This document shows, piece after piece, positions 1 through 9,377 of a stretch of 64,000 bases of DNA (position 1 is its first letter; every line of letters starts with the position of its first letter). The translations under genes were made by a program, and so were the position numbers. The notes below the pieces were generated by a model. It searched no databases and was not told where the DNA came from. It saw only the letters and a list, made by a program, of their open reading frames with translations. Source of the DNA: an uncultured Lactobacillus sp. (lineage in GTDB: Bacteria > Bacillota > Bacilli > Lactobacillales > Lactobacillaceae); contig NZ_CAJURR010000004.1 in NCBI RefSeq assembly GCF_910589175.1, positions 40,615 to 104,614 of the forward strand. The letters are read 5' to 3'.

Positions 1-207
1 TTTCTATAATGCACTACTAGTAAATATAGATATTTTTGAAAGAGAATTAATTTTATAAATATTAATAGTGAACAAGGTATTTATTTTTAACTAGCTCCAA
101 AATATCTCACTATAAAAAACATATTTGTCAAGATTATTGCTCAGAAAGCTATCATAGCGCATAATTTTAAGGTATTATTGTAATAGTTTAAAAAAGGAGA
201 TTTTATT

Positions 208-843
208 GTGCAAAGTAAACGCCCTATTATCATTGGAATTGCTGGTGGTTCTGGTAGTGGTAAAACAACCATCGCCCATGAAATTTATGACCAATTACAA
301 CAAGACGACCATATCTTAATTATGACGCAAGATTCTTACTACAAGAACAACGACAACTTATCAATGGCAGACCGTAAGAAAATTAACTACGACCATCCTG
401 ATGCCTTTGACATGCCACTTCTGGTTGAACAATTACGTCAATTAATGGACTATAAGGCAGTTGAAATGCCAGTTTATGACTTTACCGCTCATACAAGAAG
501 TGAAAAGACAATTCACACTGAACCGGCTGATATTATTATCTTAGAGGGTATCCTAGTTTTAGGCGAAGAGAATTTACGTGATTTAATGAGTATTAAAGTA
601 TTTGTAGATACTGATGATGATATTCGTTTTATCAGAAGATTAGAGCGTGATACACAAGAACGTGGACGTTCTGTAGAATCAGTAATTAATCAATACTTAG
701 CAACGGTTAAGCCCATGTATAATCAATTCATTGAACCAACTAAGCGTTATGCTGATATCATTGTTCCAGAAGGTGGAGAAAATGATGTTGCTATCGATAT
801 GCTTACTACTAAGATTCGTTCAGTTTTAAGTACAGTTAAATAA
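208..843 (+). CDS. udk: Uridine kinase
   Basis: Phosphorylates uridine and cytidine to UMP and CMP in the cytoplasm (pyrimidine salvage). The 211-residue product has the family's usual length. It has a P-loop (GGSGSGKT, residues 13-20), the DSYYK motif near residue 42 that binds the nucleoside, and the YDHPDAFD motif near residue 61 typical of uridine kinases. Translation starts at GTG, placed 10 bases after an AAAGGAGA ribosome binding site; no ATG is as well placed. The gene is alone, ends in a bidirectional terminator, and faces two genes on the other strand. The 207 bases before it are A+T rich and show no regulatory structure I could identify. The assignment is secure. Confidence 0.95.
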   Translation: MQSKRPIIIGIAGGSGSGKTTIAHEIYDQLQQDDHILIMTQDSYYKNNDNLSMADRKKINYDHPDAFDMPLLVEQLRQLMDYKAVEMPVYDFTAHTRSEKTIHTEPADIIILEGILVLGEENLRDLMSIKVFVDTDDDIRFIRRLERDTQERGRSVESVINQYLATVKPMYNQFIEPTKRYADIIVPEGGENDVAIDMLTTKIRSVLSTVK

Positions 844-877
844 AAATAACCTCGTGGTTTTCCACGGGGTTATTTTT
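842..877. terminator. Bidirectional terminator between udk and a small membrane gene
   Basis: Inverted repeat with 16-base arms (842-857 and 862-877, 15 of 16 positions paired), a 4-base loop and A/T runs on both sides. It lies directly after the udk stop and ends the converging transcript as well. Confidence 0.85.
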
Positions 878-1097
878 CACCAAAAAAGAAACTCATTATA
901 ATTCCGGCAATCAGACTTCCACCTATTAATCCAAGATATTCAGACGTTTTCAATATTAAACTTTGAGATTCACTCCAATTAGAAATTCCCACTACTATAG
1001 AACTCATTACAAAGAATGAGACTGTATTAATAATAACTGATTTCAAGCTACTATAAATTCCTAAATTTTTCTGCTTAGATTTCTCTCTTTTCACCAT
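870..1097 (-). CDS. Small two-helix membrane protein of unknown function
   Basis: A 75-residue protein with a basic N-terminus followed by two hydrophobic stretches, ending in a short charged tail (GEK). I do not recognise a family. I prefer the start at 1097 over an upstream in-frame ATG at 1127, because an AGGAG motif sits 9 bases ahead of it and overlaps the stop codon of the preceding gene. It therefore follows the DUF4097 gene with almost no gap and is probably translated in step with it. A role alongside the DUF4097 protein at the membrane is inference. The 3' end reaches into the shared terminator with udk. Confidence 0.7.
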   Translation of the reverse strand: MVKREKSKQKNLGIYSSLKSVIINTVSFFVMSSIVVGISNWSESQSLILKTSEYLGLIGGSLIAGIIMSFFFGEK

Positions 1098-1104
1098 TCT
1101 TCTC

Positions 1105-1899
1105 CTATTCCACCACATTATCTCCATCTACTGTTGTCATTGTTAAGATCACTCCAGATGGTTGCGGATCAAATGAAATATTATTTAGTCCATTAGCTGT
1201 CCTGACACGGGCGTACTTTAAATTTGCACTCCAGACAGTATTATTCCCTTCAATATTATTAATCTCATAATCGCTCTTAAAGACAGCATGATCTAAGGTG
1301 AAATTACCAGCCTTTAAGTTTGCACTTCCACCATCAATAGTTACGTCAGTTAAATTCATGTCTCCATCGGTAACATTCAATGAAATTTGAGATAGGGTAG
1401 ATCCTGAGACTTTAATTTCTCCATCATATGTAGCAAGCTTCCCATCAGCTAAATCGCTGTTTCTCACGGTTACATTACCATCTGTCGATTCTAGAAGAGA
1501 TTCAGCAATTGCAACACGCCTTACTCTAACTCTTCCCTCAGTCGATTTAAGATATGCTTTTTCCACTTTGGTATCAACGATTTCAATATCACCACTATTA
1601 GTTTGAACATCAAGACGATCCAAAGTTACATCTGCTGGTACAAAGACTTTAAGATGCGCTTCATCATTGTCAATTAAATTAATTCTTTGCTTAAGCTGTA
1701 ACTTTCCATTTTCCAATTGAACAATAGGTAAGTAGTGCCGTTTACCGATAAAGTTAACTGCAAAACGTTCTCCTTGTTCAACTGTTACATCCCCGCTACT
1801 TAATTTTATTTTCAATTCGTTGAATTCTTCGTCACTTATTTTTACCCTAACAATCTCATCTTTTTTATTTTCTTTAGAAAAAAGCTTTTCAAAGATCAT
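1105..1899 (-). CDS. DUF4097-family beta-strand repeat protein
   Basis: A 264-residue protein without a signal peptide or membrane segment. Its middle and C-terminal parts repeat a pattern of short beta strands ending in small or polar residues (for example STEGRVRVRR, STDGNVTVRN, TYDGEIKVSG, VTDGDMNLTD), the hallmark of the DUF4097 putative adhesin / beta-solenoid family. Members often sit beside small membrane proteins or PspC/LiaF-like envelope-stress proteins; their biochemical role is unknown. The N-terminal 30 residues are charged and non-repetitive. It is first in a two-gene operon with the small membrane protein downstream. A link to envelope stress is only an analogy from the family. 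Confidence 0.8.
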   Translation of the reverse strand: MIFEKLFSKENKKDEIVRVKISDEEFNELKIKLSSGDVTVEQGERFAVNFIGKRHYLPIVQLENGKLQLKQRINLIDNDEAHLKVFVPADVTLDRLDVQTNSGDIEIVDTKVEKAYLKSTEGRVRVRRVAIAESLLESTDGNVTVRNSDLADGKLATYDGEIKVSGSTLSQISLNVTDGDMNLTDVTIDGGSANLKAGNFTLDHAVFKSDYEINNIEGNNTVWSANLKYARVRTANGLNNISFDPQPSGVILTMTTVDGDNVVE

Positions 1900-1982
1900 A
1901 GCCTTTCCCCCAATCTACGACACAATTAAATTATTATTAATTATATTAATAAGATTTAATATTTTCAACTATTGAATTCAAA

Positions 1983-2012
1983 AAAACAGCGCTGAATTAT
2001 CAACGCTGTTTT
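1983..2012 (-). terminator. Terminator of the trehalose PTS gene
   Basis: Perfect 9-base arms (AAAACAGCG / CGCTGTTTT) followed on the minus strand by a run of seven T. It lies about 90 bases after the PTS stop codon. Confidence 0.75.
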
Positions 2013-2098
2013 ATCAATTTTATCAACTTAATTTGGTTATCAAATCTACTAATTGCCCCTTCTAAGATCAAATAATGGCCATAATTTTTTCTATTATA

Positions 2099-4027
2099 TT
2101 ACTTACTACCTGGTCTCTTCTTCTTTTCTACCTTAGCACCTTGTACCATCTTGTCATTGTAGCCCCATACCCAAGTTACAATAAATGAAACTACAATAGT
2201 TACAGCACTAGCAATTAAGAAGGTGTAGAAACTAGATAAATCAGTTGGATGTTTTGGATTGAAGAATGATGAGAATCCAATCAAACCACCAGTAAAGCCA
2301 TACATTGTTCCGTGCATTAAGCCAGTAACTAATCCACCAAAGGCAGAACCGATACATCCAGAAATAAATACTTTCTTATATCTTAAACTAATACCATAAA
2401 CGGCTGGTTCTGTTACACCGCACATTGCAGAAATTGTTGAAGCAAAACCTAATTCCTTTAAGTCTTCTTTCTTAGACTTAATAGCAACAGCTAATACTGC
2501 AGCACCTTGGGCAATCATTGATGAACAAATAATTGCGTTTAATGCACTTTCACCAGTTCCAGCAATTTGTTGAGCAACAAGTGGCACAACACCCCAGTGA
2601 AGACCAAAGATAACCAATACTTGGTAGAAACCACCAATAATGAATCCGCCAACCCAGCCAGATGCATGAACTAACCAGTTAATGAAGACAGCAATACCGT
2701 TAGCAACACCTTGAATAATTGGACCAGTTACCATCAAAGTTAAAGCTGATACAACTAAAACAGTAATTAATGGAATAAAAATCATTTGTAAGTATGATGG
2801 TAGCCACTTTTTAAGCCAGTCTTCACATTTTTTAGCAAGCCATGCAGCTAAAATCATTGGGAAAATTGAGTAAGTATAGTTCAAGAACTCAAACTTAATT
2901 CCGCCAATTTCAAACATGGTCTTGAAAGCTTTACCCCAATCAACTAATTGCGGATAAACAAGCACTCCACCAATAACTGCGGCAATGATCGGATCAGAGT
3001 TCAATCTTTTAGCTGCACAATATCCTACTAAAATTGGTAGGAAGAAGAATGCAGAATCGGCGATTGCACTCGTTGTAATATAAGCTGTACTCTTTACACT
3101 AAGCAAACTTCCTAATTGAGGAAGAGTTAGAAGGGCTAAGATACCCTTAATAATACCAGCTGCAGCAATTACTCCAATAATCGGACTCATTGAGCCAGTA
3201 ATAAAACCGATTAAATTACCGAAAGCTCTTGAAACTGGATTTTTACCGTCATCTTCTGGAGCTGGCGCTGCTTCACTATCTAAAGGTCCTAATTGTTTAA
3301 CTACTTCGTCAAAAACATTAGTAACTTCATTACCGATTACTACTTGATATTGACCCGAAGCATGCATTACATCTAAAATTCCACGCTGATTTTTCAAAGC
3401 TTCATCATTTGCTTTACTTTCATCCTTTAAGTAAAAACGCAAACGTGTAATACAGTGAATCACATTATTAACATTATCCTTACCACCAACATTTTTAATA
3501 ATAAAGGTAGCTAATTCTGGATAAGATAACTTTTTGCTTGAAGTGTCTTCCGCTTCAGCTGCTTTTAAATATGCAGTTGCAACTACTTCACCAGCTTTTG
3601 CTTCACCTTCAGTTACATCTAGTCCTGAAAGCTTATCTGCTGAATTAGTAATTAAAACCATGATTGTTGTATCCAATCCCTTAGCCTTAATTTCCTCTAA
3701 GTTCATTTCAGCAATTTCTTGGCCAGCCTTAACTTCCTGACCATTTTCAATCTTAATGGTAAATGGAGCTCCCTTTAAGCCAACGGTATCAACACCCATA
3801 TGAACTAACACTTCTAGTCCTTCTTCAGTTACGATACCAACAGCATGTTTAGTGTCAGCAACCATACTGATTTTCCCTGAAACAGGTGCTACAACCTTTC
3901 CAATAGTTGGAGTTAATCCAAACCCATCCCCCATTGTTCCCTGTGAAAAGATTGGATCGGAAGTTTTAGCCAAAGCAATAACCGCTCCAGTTGCTGGAGC
4001 TAATAAATTAGTAGTATCTTGTACCAT
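2099..4027 (-). CDS. treP: Trehalose-specific PTS transporter, EIIABC
   Basis: Imports trehalose as trehalose-6-phosphate. Domains in order: EIIA of the glucose type (residues about 1-155; His61 and active His76 in LVHMGVD), EIIB (about 168-250; phosphocysteine Cys192 in HCITRLRF), then a roughly ten-helix EIIC domain. The A-B-C order is less common than B-C-A. I set the start at 4027, where AGAGGAG lies 9 bases upstream; an in-frame ATG at 4063 has no such site. It is transcribed divergently from treR, with two matching operators between them, and treC follows treR. That context fixes the substrate as trehalose. The 642-residue length suits a fused three-domain EII. Confidence 0.93.
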   Translation of the reverse strand: MVQDTTNLLAPATGAVIALAKTSDPIFSQGTMGDGFGLTPTIGKVVAPVSGKISMVADTKHAVGIVTEEGLEVLVHMGVDTVGLKGAPFTIKIENGQEVKAGQEIAEMNLEEIKAKGLDTTIMVLITNSADKLSGLDVTEGEAKAGEVVATAYLKAAEAEDTSSKKLSYPELATFIIKNVGGKDNVNNVIHCITRLRFYLKDESKANDEALKNQRGILDVMHASGQYQVVIGNEVTNVFDEVVKQLGPLDSEAAPAPEDDGKNPVSRAFGNLIGFITGSMSPIIGVIAAAGIIKGILALLTLPQLGSLLSVKSTAYITTSAIADSAFFFLPILVGYCAAKRLNSDPIIAAVIGGVLVYPQLVDWGKAFKTMFEIGGIKFEFLNYTYSIFPMILAAWLAKKCEDWLKKWLPSYLQMIFIPLITVLVVSALTLMVTGPIIQGVANGIAVFINWLVHASGWVGGFIIGGFYQVLVIFGLHWGVVPLVAQQIAGTGESALNAIICSSMIAQGAAVLAVAIKSKKEDLKELGFASTISAMCGVTEPAVYGISLRYKKVFISGCIGSAFGGLVTGLMHGTMYGFTGGLIGFSSFFNPKHPTDLSSFYTFLIASAVTIVVSFIVTWVWGYNDKMVQGAKVEKKKRPGSK

Positions 4028-4084
4028 AATTTCATTCTCCTCTTTGAAAGTATCCGCTTTCATTTATCTTGATTTTAATATTAT

Positions 4085-4100
4085 ACTTGTCTGTACAAGT
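4085..4100. promoter_or_regulatory. TreR operator 1
   Basis: Inverted repeat ACTTGTCTGTACAAGT upstream of the trehalose PTS gene. It shares all but two central bases with the second copy at 4174. It fits the known GntR/TreR pattern of ACTTGT paired with ACAAGT. Confidence 0.85.
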
Positions 4101-4173
4101 TGTCAATATATTTTTATGAAAAAGCTTACTTTTCTTTTAAATCAATATTTTATAATTGAAAATATTTTTCTTT

Positions 4174-4189
4174 ACTTGTCTGATCAAGT
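4174..4189. promoter_or_regulatory. TreR operator 2
   Basis: Inverted repeat ACTTGTCTGATCAAGT, 89 bases from operator 1 and just upstream of treR. The pair in a divergent region suggests that TreR controls both directions, its own gene included. Confidence 0.85.
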
Positions 4190-4220
4190 GTATATAATTA
4201 AAGACGAAGGAGGATTTTTT

Positions 4221-4946
4221 ATGGCTCAATCTAAAGTTGGAGTGATCGCTCAAGACTTAGTTGATAAAATTAAACATCAACAATATCAGGCAGGCGACTA
4301 TCTCCCAAGTGAACATCAATTAATGGACTTATATGGTGCTTCTCGTGAGACAATTCGAAAAGCTCTTAATAGCTTAACTGAGCTAGGACTGATCCAAAAA
4401 ATTCGAGGAAAAGGTTCAATTGTATTGAACTTAGAGCGTTATACTTTTCCTATTTCTGGAATTACTAGTTTTGCGGAATTGAATAACCAATTAGGATTAA
4501 AAGCTGAAACTAAAGTCCTACTTTTACAAAAAGAAGCTAATTTACCTGTTCAATTTATCAAGTATTTTCCTGAGGAAGAAAATAGCACAGGTTTTCATCT
4601 TGAACGATTACGTTTAATAGATGGGCAAGCAGATGTATTGGACTGTGACTATTTACTATCCCCTCCAATCAATTCTCTTCCTAGGGAGGCTGCTGAGACT
4701 TCTATCTATGACTATTTAGAAAATAAACAAAAATTAGATATTTCATACGCAACAAAAGAAATTTCTGTTTGCAAAGTTGATAAAAGAATTCAAGATTTAC
4801 TTCAACTCGACAACGATCTTGCGGTTTTAGTTGCAAGCCGTAATTACTTAGCTGATACAACTAAGTTTGAATTAACTTTGTCCTACCATAGACCTGATAA
4901 ATTTAAATTTGTTGATTTTGCTCGTAGAAAAAAGATTAAGCTTTAG
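4221..4946 (+). CDS. treR: Trehalose operon repressor, GntR family
   Basis: A 241-residue regulator. Residues 1-70 form a GntR winged helix (LPSEHQLMDLYGASRETIRKA, then the wing KIRGKGSIVL). Residues 90-241 form a UTRA ligand domain that in TreR binds trehalose-6-phosphate. The start at 4221 follows AAGGAGG by 7 bases; the reading frame is open further upstream, but that stretch overlaps the operators and the divergent gene. It lies 15 bases ahead of treC, so the two are probably one operon. Two ACTTGT/ACAAGT palindromes upstream are its likely targets. In the family, ligand binding releases the operator. Confidence 0.93.
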   Translation: MAQSKVGVIAQDLVDKIKHQQYQAGDYLPSEHQLMDLYGASRETIRKALNSLTELGLIQKIRGKGSIVLNLERYTFPISGITSFAELNNQLGLKAETKVLLLQKEANLPVQFIKYFPEEENSTGFHLERLRLIDGQADVLDCDYLLSPPINSLPREAAETSIYDYLENKQKLDISYATKEISVCKVDKRIQDLLQLDNDLAVLVASRNYLADTTKFELTLSYHRPDKFKFVDFARRKKIKL

Positions 4947-4961
4947 AAAGGTACTATATCA

Positions 4962-6620
4962 ATGAATAATTTAGGCAATAAAGTAATCTACCAAATTTAT
5001 CCAAAATCTTTTTATGACTCAAATAATGATGGGATCGGTGATTTACGTGGAATCATCCAAAAGATTGACTACATTAAAAAACTAAACGTAGACTTTATTT
5101 GGTTCAATCCATTTTTTGTTTCCCCGCAAAATGATAACGGCTATGACATTGCCGATTATAAAAAAATTGATCCTCGCTTTGGAACTATGGAGGACTTTGA
5201 AGAATTAGTAGCCAAATTAAAAGATATAAATGTTAATGTCATGCTTGATATGGTCTTAAACCACTGTTCCACTGAACATGAATGGTTCAAAAAGGCTCTT
5301 GCTGGTGATAAAAAATATCAAAAATTCTTCTATCTCAGAAAAGGTAAAGATGGAAAGTTGCCTAACAATTGGCAATCTAAATTTGGTGGCCCTGCCTGGT
5401 CAAAATTTGGTGACACAGATTATTACTACCTCCATCTTTATGATCCAACTCAAGCGGATCTTGACTGGCACAATCCAGAGGTTCGCGCTGCCTTAATTGA
5501 TGTAGTAAACTTTTGGCGCAGTAAGGGTGTTCACGGTTTCCGCTTTGACGTAATTAATGTAACAGGAAAAGATACTGTCCTAGTTGATTCAACTGATCCA
5601 GTCCAAGAAAAATCACTCTATACTGATACTCCAGTAGTGCAGCAATATCTAAAAGAATTAAACGCTAAGTCCTTTGGTCAAGATCCAGAGTCTGTCACTG
5701 TTGGAGAAATGTCTTCTACTACAATTGAAAATTCAATTGCTTATACTCGTCCCCAAGATCATGAACTCTCAATGGTATTTACTTTCCACCATCTCAAAGT
5801 TGACTACAAAAATGGAGAAAAGTGGTCAAAGATGCCTTTTGATTTCAAAAAATTAAAAGACATTATGCTTACTTGGAACAGCAAAATTGACCAAGGTGGC
5901 GGTTGGCAAGCTCTATTTTGGAACAATCATGATCAACCTTGGGCTTTAAATCGGTTTGGCGATATCGGTAAATATCATGACAAATCTGCTGAAATGTTAG
6001 CTCTCGCTCTTCACCTACTGCGCGGAACACCTTATATCTACATGGGTGAAGAAATCGGTATGATGGATCCACACTATACTTCGATGAAAGATTATGTTGA
6101 TATTGAGGCACTAAATGCATATGATGCACTCATTGCTAAAGGGATGAATAAAAAAGAAGCTTTTGAAATCGTTCAATCAAAAGCTCGCGATAATTCAAGA
6201 GTCCCAATGCACTGGAATAATTCTAAATATGCTGGTTTTAGTGAAAGTAAACCTTGGTTGATGCCAACTGACCAAGACAAGGTTAATGTTGAAAAGGAAT
6301 TACGTGAAGGAGAAATATTTAATTTCTATCAAAAGTTAATCAAACTTAGAAAAAGCGAAGAATTAATTTCAACTGGTCATATTAAGCCACTTTTGATGGA
6401 TCATCCCCAGGTGATGGCATATGAACGCTACTTAGATAACTCAAATGAAAAGTTATTAGTCTTTGCTAACTTCTATGGCAAAGAAACAAAGCTTGAACTT
6501 CCTACAGAATATATAAATCGTGACGGTGAAATTTTAATTCAAAATTATGATGAAGAGCTTGCTACTCTTCCTTCAATGCTTGAATTGAAGCCATATGAAG
6601 CTTTAGCAATTAAAATATAG
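4962..6620 (+). CDS. treC: Alpha,alpha-phosphotrehalase (GH13)
   Basis: Hydrolyses trehalose-6-phosphate to glucose and glucose-6-phosphate in the cytoplasm. The 552-residue protein has the GH13 catalytic set: nucleophile Asp196 in GFRFDVI, acid/base Glu249 in VGEM, and the NNHDQPW transition-state Asp. GH13 region V reads QADLDW rather than the QPDLN of oligo-1,6-glucosidases, which suits the phosphotrehalase branch. Its place behind treR and opposite the trehalose PTS completes the pathway. A second GH13 gene at 21980 is a paralogue with a different partner. The gene ends at a strong bidirectional terminator. Confidence 0.93.
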   Translation: MNNLGNKVIYQIYPKSFYDSNNDGIGDLRGIIQKIDYIKKLNVDFIWFNPFFVSPQNDNGYDIADYKKIDPRFGTMEDFEELVAKLKDINVNVMLDMVLNHCSTEHEWFKKALAGDKKYQKFFYLRKGKDGKLPNNWQSKFGGPAWSKFGDTDYYYLHLYDPTQADLDWHNPEVRAALIDVVNFWRSKGVHGFRFDVINVTGKDTVLVDSTDPVQEKSLYTDTPVVQQYLKELNAKSFGQDPESVTVGEMSSTTIENSIAYTRPQDHELSMVFTFHHLKVDYKNGEKWSKMPFDFKKLKDIMLTWNSKIDQGGGWQALFWNNHDQPWALNRFGDIGKYHDKSAEMLALALHLLRGTPYIYMGEEIGMMDPHYTSMKDYVDIEALNAYDALIAKGMNKKEAFEIVQSKARDNSRVPMHWNNSKYAGFSESKPWLMPTDQDKVNVEKELREGEIFNFYQKLIKLRKSEELISTGHIKPLLMDHPQVMAYERYLDNSNEKLLVFANFYGKETKLELPTEYINRDGEILIQNYDEELATLPSMLELKPYEALAIKI

Positions 6621-6625
6621 TAAAC

Positions 6626-6667
6626 AAAGAGCAACTACACATAGATTTTCATGTATAGTTGCTCTTT
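6626..6667. terminator. Bidirectional terminator after treC
   Basis: 17-base arms (6626-6642 and 6651-6667) with one mismatch, an 8-base loop and a T run on the plus strand. It also closes the converging small membrane gene. Confidence 0.9.
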
Positions 6668-6679
6668 TTACTAAATAAT

Positions 6680-7069
6680 TTACTTAAAGAAATTTACAAA
6701 TCCACTAAATAGAATTACCGTACTAATTAAATAAATTTGCCAAACAGCTAGATTACTATCATCCTTACCCAACTTTTTAGCCATTTGATGTCCACGCCAG
6801 TACATTAAAAGTGATACGATAATTAAAATAATTCCTAGAATAACATATAAAAAGTGTGGAATATAAGGATTCGTATCCCCTAACAAGAACATGACCGGTA
6901 CGATAATCAATACTGCACTAATGAAGGTTCCAAAGTATATTACATAAGGTGCAGTAGCAAGCTGTTTTGCCTTTTTATCCCACTTATAAAATCTGAAGGT
7001 ACGATACAATTCAAAGAAGCCTAGTAACATCACTACAATGTACATGGCTGTTAAACCCCAATTTTTCAT
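6680..7069 (-). CDS. Four-helix membrane protein of unknown function
   Basis: A 129-residue protein with four hydrophobic segments, at roughly residues 5-22, 42-63, 70-90 and 107-125. Two basic loops (RFYKWDKKAKQ and RGHQMAKKLGKDD) probably face the cytoplasm. I do not recognise a family. The start at 7069 is preferred because GAGGAAATTAATT places a ribosome binding site 9 bases ahead; an ATG five codons upstream overlaps that site. It stands alone between the trehalose and amino-acid transport loci and shares a terminator with treC. No function can be inferred from its neighbours. Confidence 0.65.
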   Translation of the reverse strand: MKNWGLTAMYIVVMLLGFFELYRTFRFYKWDKKAKQLATAPYVIYFGTFISAVLIIVPVMFLLGDTNPYIPHFLYVILGIILIIVSLLMYWRGHQMAKKLGKDDSNLAVWQIYLISTVILFSGFVNFFK

Positions 7070-7220
7070 AATTAATTTCCTCATATTTTATTTATTCTTA
7101 TATACTTATACTTGTATTTTATTCCTTTCTTTAAAACAAAAATACGAAAAGTACCAAAATAGTTCATTTTTTTACCAATTTGGATATACGGTCAACTATC
7201 TCCACTAAAAGGCATAATAA

Positions 7221-7247
7221 AAACCACATGAATTTTTCATGTGGTTT
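7221..7247 (-). terminator. Terminator of the amino-acid ABC transporter operon
   Basis: Perfect 12-base arms (AAACCACATGAA / TTCATGTGGTTT) with a 3-base loop, followed on the minus strand by TTTTTATTAT. It lies just after the last permease gene. Confidence 0.85.
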
Positions 7248-7252
7248 ATTTT

Positions 7253-7903
7253 TTAATACTTACTTTGTAAATGCTTAGCAACCATTGAAAGTGAGAAACA
7301 AACAATGAAGTACATAATCGCAATAATTACATACATTGGAATCAAGTAAGTAGTATTTTGACTATAAATAATTTGTGCGTGGAATAATAATTCCGGCAAA
7401 ACAATAATGGTTGCTAAAGATGTATCCTTAACTAATGAAACGAATTGTGATAAAAGAGACGGAATCATCTTATTGAGGGCTTGTGGAATAATTACATGAT
7501 ACATTGCCTGCATATATGTCATACCGTTTGATCGAGCACCTTCCATTTGGCCTGGATCAACAGCAGCAATCCCACTTCTCACAATTTCAGCTAACATTGC
7601 CCCTTCAAATACTACCAAGGCAATAATAGAAGCGACCGTTGGATTGGTAATAATCCCTAATTCGGGTAATCCAAAATACGTAAAGAAAATAATTAACAAG
7701 AGCGGCAGATTTCTAATAATATCAATTACAAATCCAACAATTGCTGAAAGATATTTAATTTTCACGTAACGGATAAAGCCAAATACTAGTCCTAATACAA
7801 AACTTAAAGCAATTGAAATCAAAGATACATATATGGTCACCCACAAACCTTGTAAGAGAAAGCGAATGTTAATCCAAGAATATGCATGAATAAAGTTTTC
7901 CAT
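7253..7903 (-). CDS. Amino-acid ABC transporter permease (HisMQ type)
   Basis: A 216-residue inner-membrane subunit of a polar amino-acid importer. It has about five hydrophobic helices. The cytoplasmic EAA coupling loop, where the ATPase docks, is seen as MEGARSNGMTYMQAMYHVIIPQAL near residues 120-143. It is the last of four genes (ATPase, binding protein, permease, permease) and is paralogous to the permease just upstream, from which it is separated by 13 bases. The two permeases probably form a heterodimer. The substrate is Asp/Glu/Asn/Gln-like by family; the T-box leader of the operon favours aspartate. Confidence 0.88.
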   Translation of the reverse strand: MENFIHAYSWINIRFLLQGLWVTIYVSLISIALSFVLGLVFGFIRYVKIKYLSAIVGFVIDIIRNLPLLLIIFFTYFGLPELGIITNPTVASIIALVVFEGAMLAEIVRSGIAAVDPGQMEGARSNGMTYMQAMYHVIIPQALNKMIPSLLSQFVSLVKDTSLATIIVLPELLFHAQIIYSQNTTYLIPMYVIIAIMYFIVCFSLSMVAKHLQSKY

Positions 7904-7916
7904 CTTTTTCTCCTTT

Positions 7917-8555
7917 CTAGGCTAATTTCTTTTCTAAGTGACGCATGTAGTAACTTAATGGTAGCGTTAAGACTAAGTAAAATAATCCAACAACAACATA
8001 AGTATTAATTGTTTCAAATGATGAGAATGCAATTACGTCTGCTTGATACATCAAATCAAAACCTGCCACAAAGGCTAAAACAGATGAGTTCTTAATTAAG
8101 TTAATGAACTGATTACCTAATGGCGGAATAACAATCTTTAAGGCTTGTGGCAAGATAACATAGCGCATAGCTTGCGTATAAGTCATCCCATTTGAGCGGG
8201 CACCTTCCATTTGGCCATCACCAACTGAGTTAATTCCCGCTCTAACTGTTTCTGCAATAAATGCTGAAGTATATAATGTTAATCCAATCGTACCTGCTGC
8301 AAAACCTGATACCTTGAACCAAATTTGAGGTACAACCAGATAAAAGATCATTGTAATAACTAACAAAGGAATGTTACGGAAAATTTCAATGTAGACACGT
8401 GCTACTGCTCTACCAAACTTATTTGGTGCAACTTCTAACAAAGCAAAGCCTACTCCAAGGATCAAACTAAAGAATAGGGCAATTACACTACATAAAATTG
8501 TGTTCCAAAAGCCTGATAAGAATTCAGACCAATGATTTGTTAAAATTCCTATCAC
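7917..8555 (-). CDS. Amino-acid ABC transporter permease (HisMQ type)
   Basis: A 212-residue membrane subunit partnering the permease at 7253. It has about five helices. The EAA loop (MEGARSNGMTYTQAMRYVILPQAL) is almost identical to its partner's, which points to an old duplication. Its start codon overlaps the stop of the binding-protein gene by four bases (ATGA), indicating translational coupling. Together with the partner permease, the ATPase and the lipoprotein it makes a complete importer for acidic amino acids or their amides. Confidence 0.88.
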   Translation of the reverse strand: MIGILTNHWSEFLSGFWNTILCSVIALFFSLILGVGFALLEVAPNKFGRAVARVYIEIFRNIPLLVITMIFYLVVPQIWFKVSGFAAGTIGLTLYTSAFIAETVRAGINSVGDGQMEGARSNGMTYTQAMRYVILPQALKIVIPPLGNQFINLIKNSSVLAFVAGFDLMYQADVIAFSSFETINTYVVVGLFYLVLTLPLSYYMRHLEKKLA

Positions 8556-9376
8556 GAATTTTCAACCTCCTTAATATTAAATCCTGGAATACCGTCAAAC
8601 CATTTAACTAATAAGCGATGATACGTTCCATTTTTCTTTAATTCATTTAGTGCCTTATTAATATGATCAGCAAAATCAGTTTGACCTTTTTCTACCGCAA
8701 TACCGTAAGGTTCACTTGTGTAAGTTCCCCCTACTAATTTATAACCTTTATTTTCACTAGCAATACCGGCAAGTAATCCGTTATCGGTAGTCATTGCTTG
8801 TCCTTGACCAGCTTTTAATGCAGTAAATGCTTGACCATAATCATCATATTCCAAAACTTTTGCTTTAGGCGCAAACTTCTTAACATTATCAACTGCTGTT
8901 GTTCCTTTAACAGCTAAGGCAGTTTTACCATTCAAGTCTCTAACATTTTTGATTGAAGAATCATCTTTTACAAGTAGTGATTGTCCAGCAGTAAAATATG
9001 GTTCACTAAAAGTTACTTGTTTTTTTCGATCAGGCGTAATAGTCATTGTTGCTAAAATTGCATCAATATTTCCATTTTTTAATAACGGTATTCTTGTTTT
9101 GGGAGTTGTTTGTACAAATTCAGCTTTTGCGTCTTTGCCCAACATTTGCTTAGTTAAGGCCTTTGCTAAATCAACTTCAAAGCCTTCGATTTTTCCAGTT
9201 TTAATACTCATTAAACCAAATAAACGAGTATCAGCCTTAACTCCCCAAGTAATTGTCTTACTCTCTTTAACCTGATCATAAACATTACTTGATTTCTGCT
9301 TCTTGGCACAGCCGGTCAAAGTAACTAATAAAGCTAGTACCAGAGGCAAAATAAAAATCTTAGTTGATTTTTTCAT
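8552..9376 (-). CDS. Amino-acid ABC transporter substrate-binding lipoprotein
   Basis: Captures the amino acid outside the cell and delivers it to the permeases. The 274-residue protein has a lipoprotein signal with lipobox LTGC near residue 24, then the two-lobed SBP_bac_3 fold (GFEVDLAKAL, ATMTITPDRKKQVTFSEPYF, VKGTTAVDNVKKF). The start at 9376 is chosen because AGGTGG ends 5 bases ahead; an in-frame GTG lies three codons upstream. It overlaps the following permease gene and follows the ATPase gene by one base. A close paralogue without its own transporter genes lies at 10571. Ligand specificity cannot be read directly. Confidence 0.9.
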   Translation of the reverse strand: MKKSTKIFILPLVLALLVTLTGCAKKQKSSNVYDQVKESKTITWGVKADTRLFGLMSIKTGKIEGFEVDLAKALTKQMLGKDAKAEFVQTTPKTRIPLLKNGNIDAILATMTITPDRKKQVTFSEPYFTAGQSLLVKDDSSIKNVRDLNGKTALAVKGTTAVDNVKKFAPKAKVLEYDDYGQAFTALKAGQGQAMTTDNGLLAGIASENKGYKLVGGTYTSEPYGIAVEKGQTDFADHINKALNELKKNGTYHRLLVKWFDGIPGFNIKEVENS

Positions 9377-9377
9377 T

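Noticed and set aside
3852..4220. N-terminal extension of the treR frame
   Set aside because: It runs over the divergent PTS gene and both operators. The AAGGAGG site places the start at 4221.
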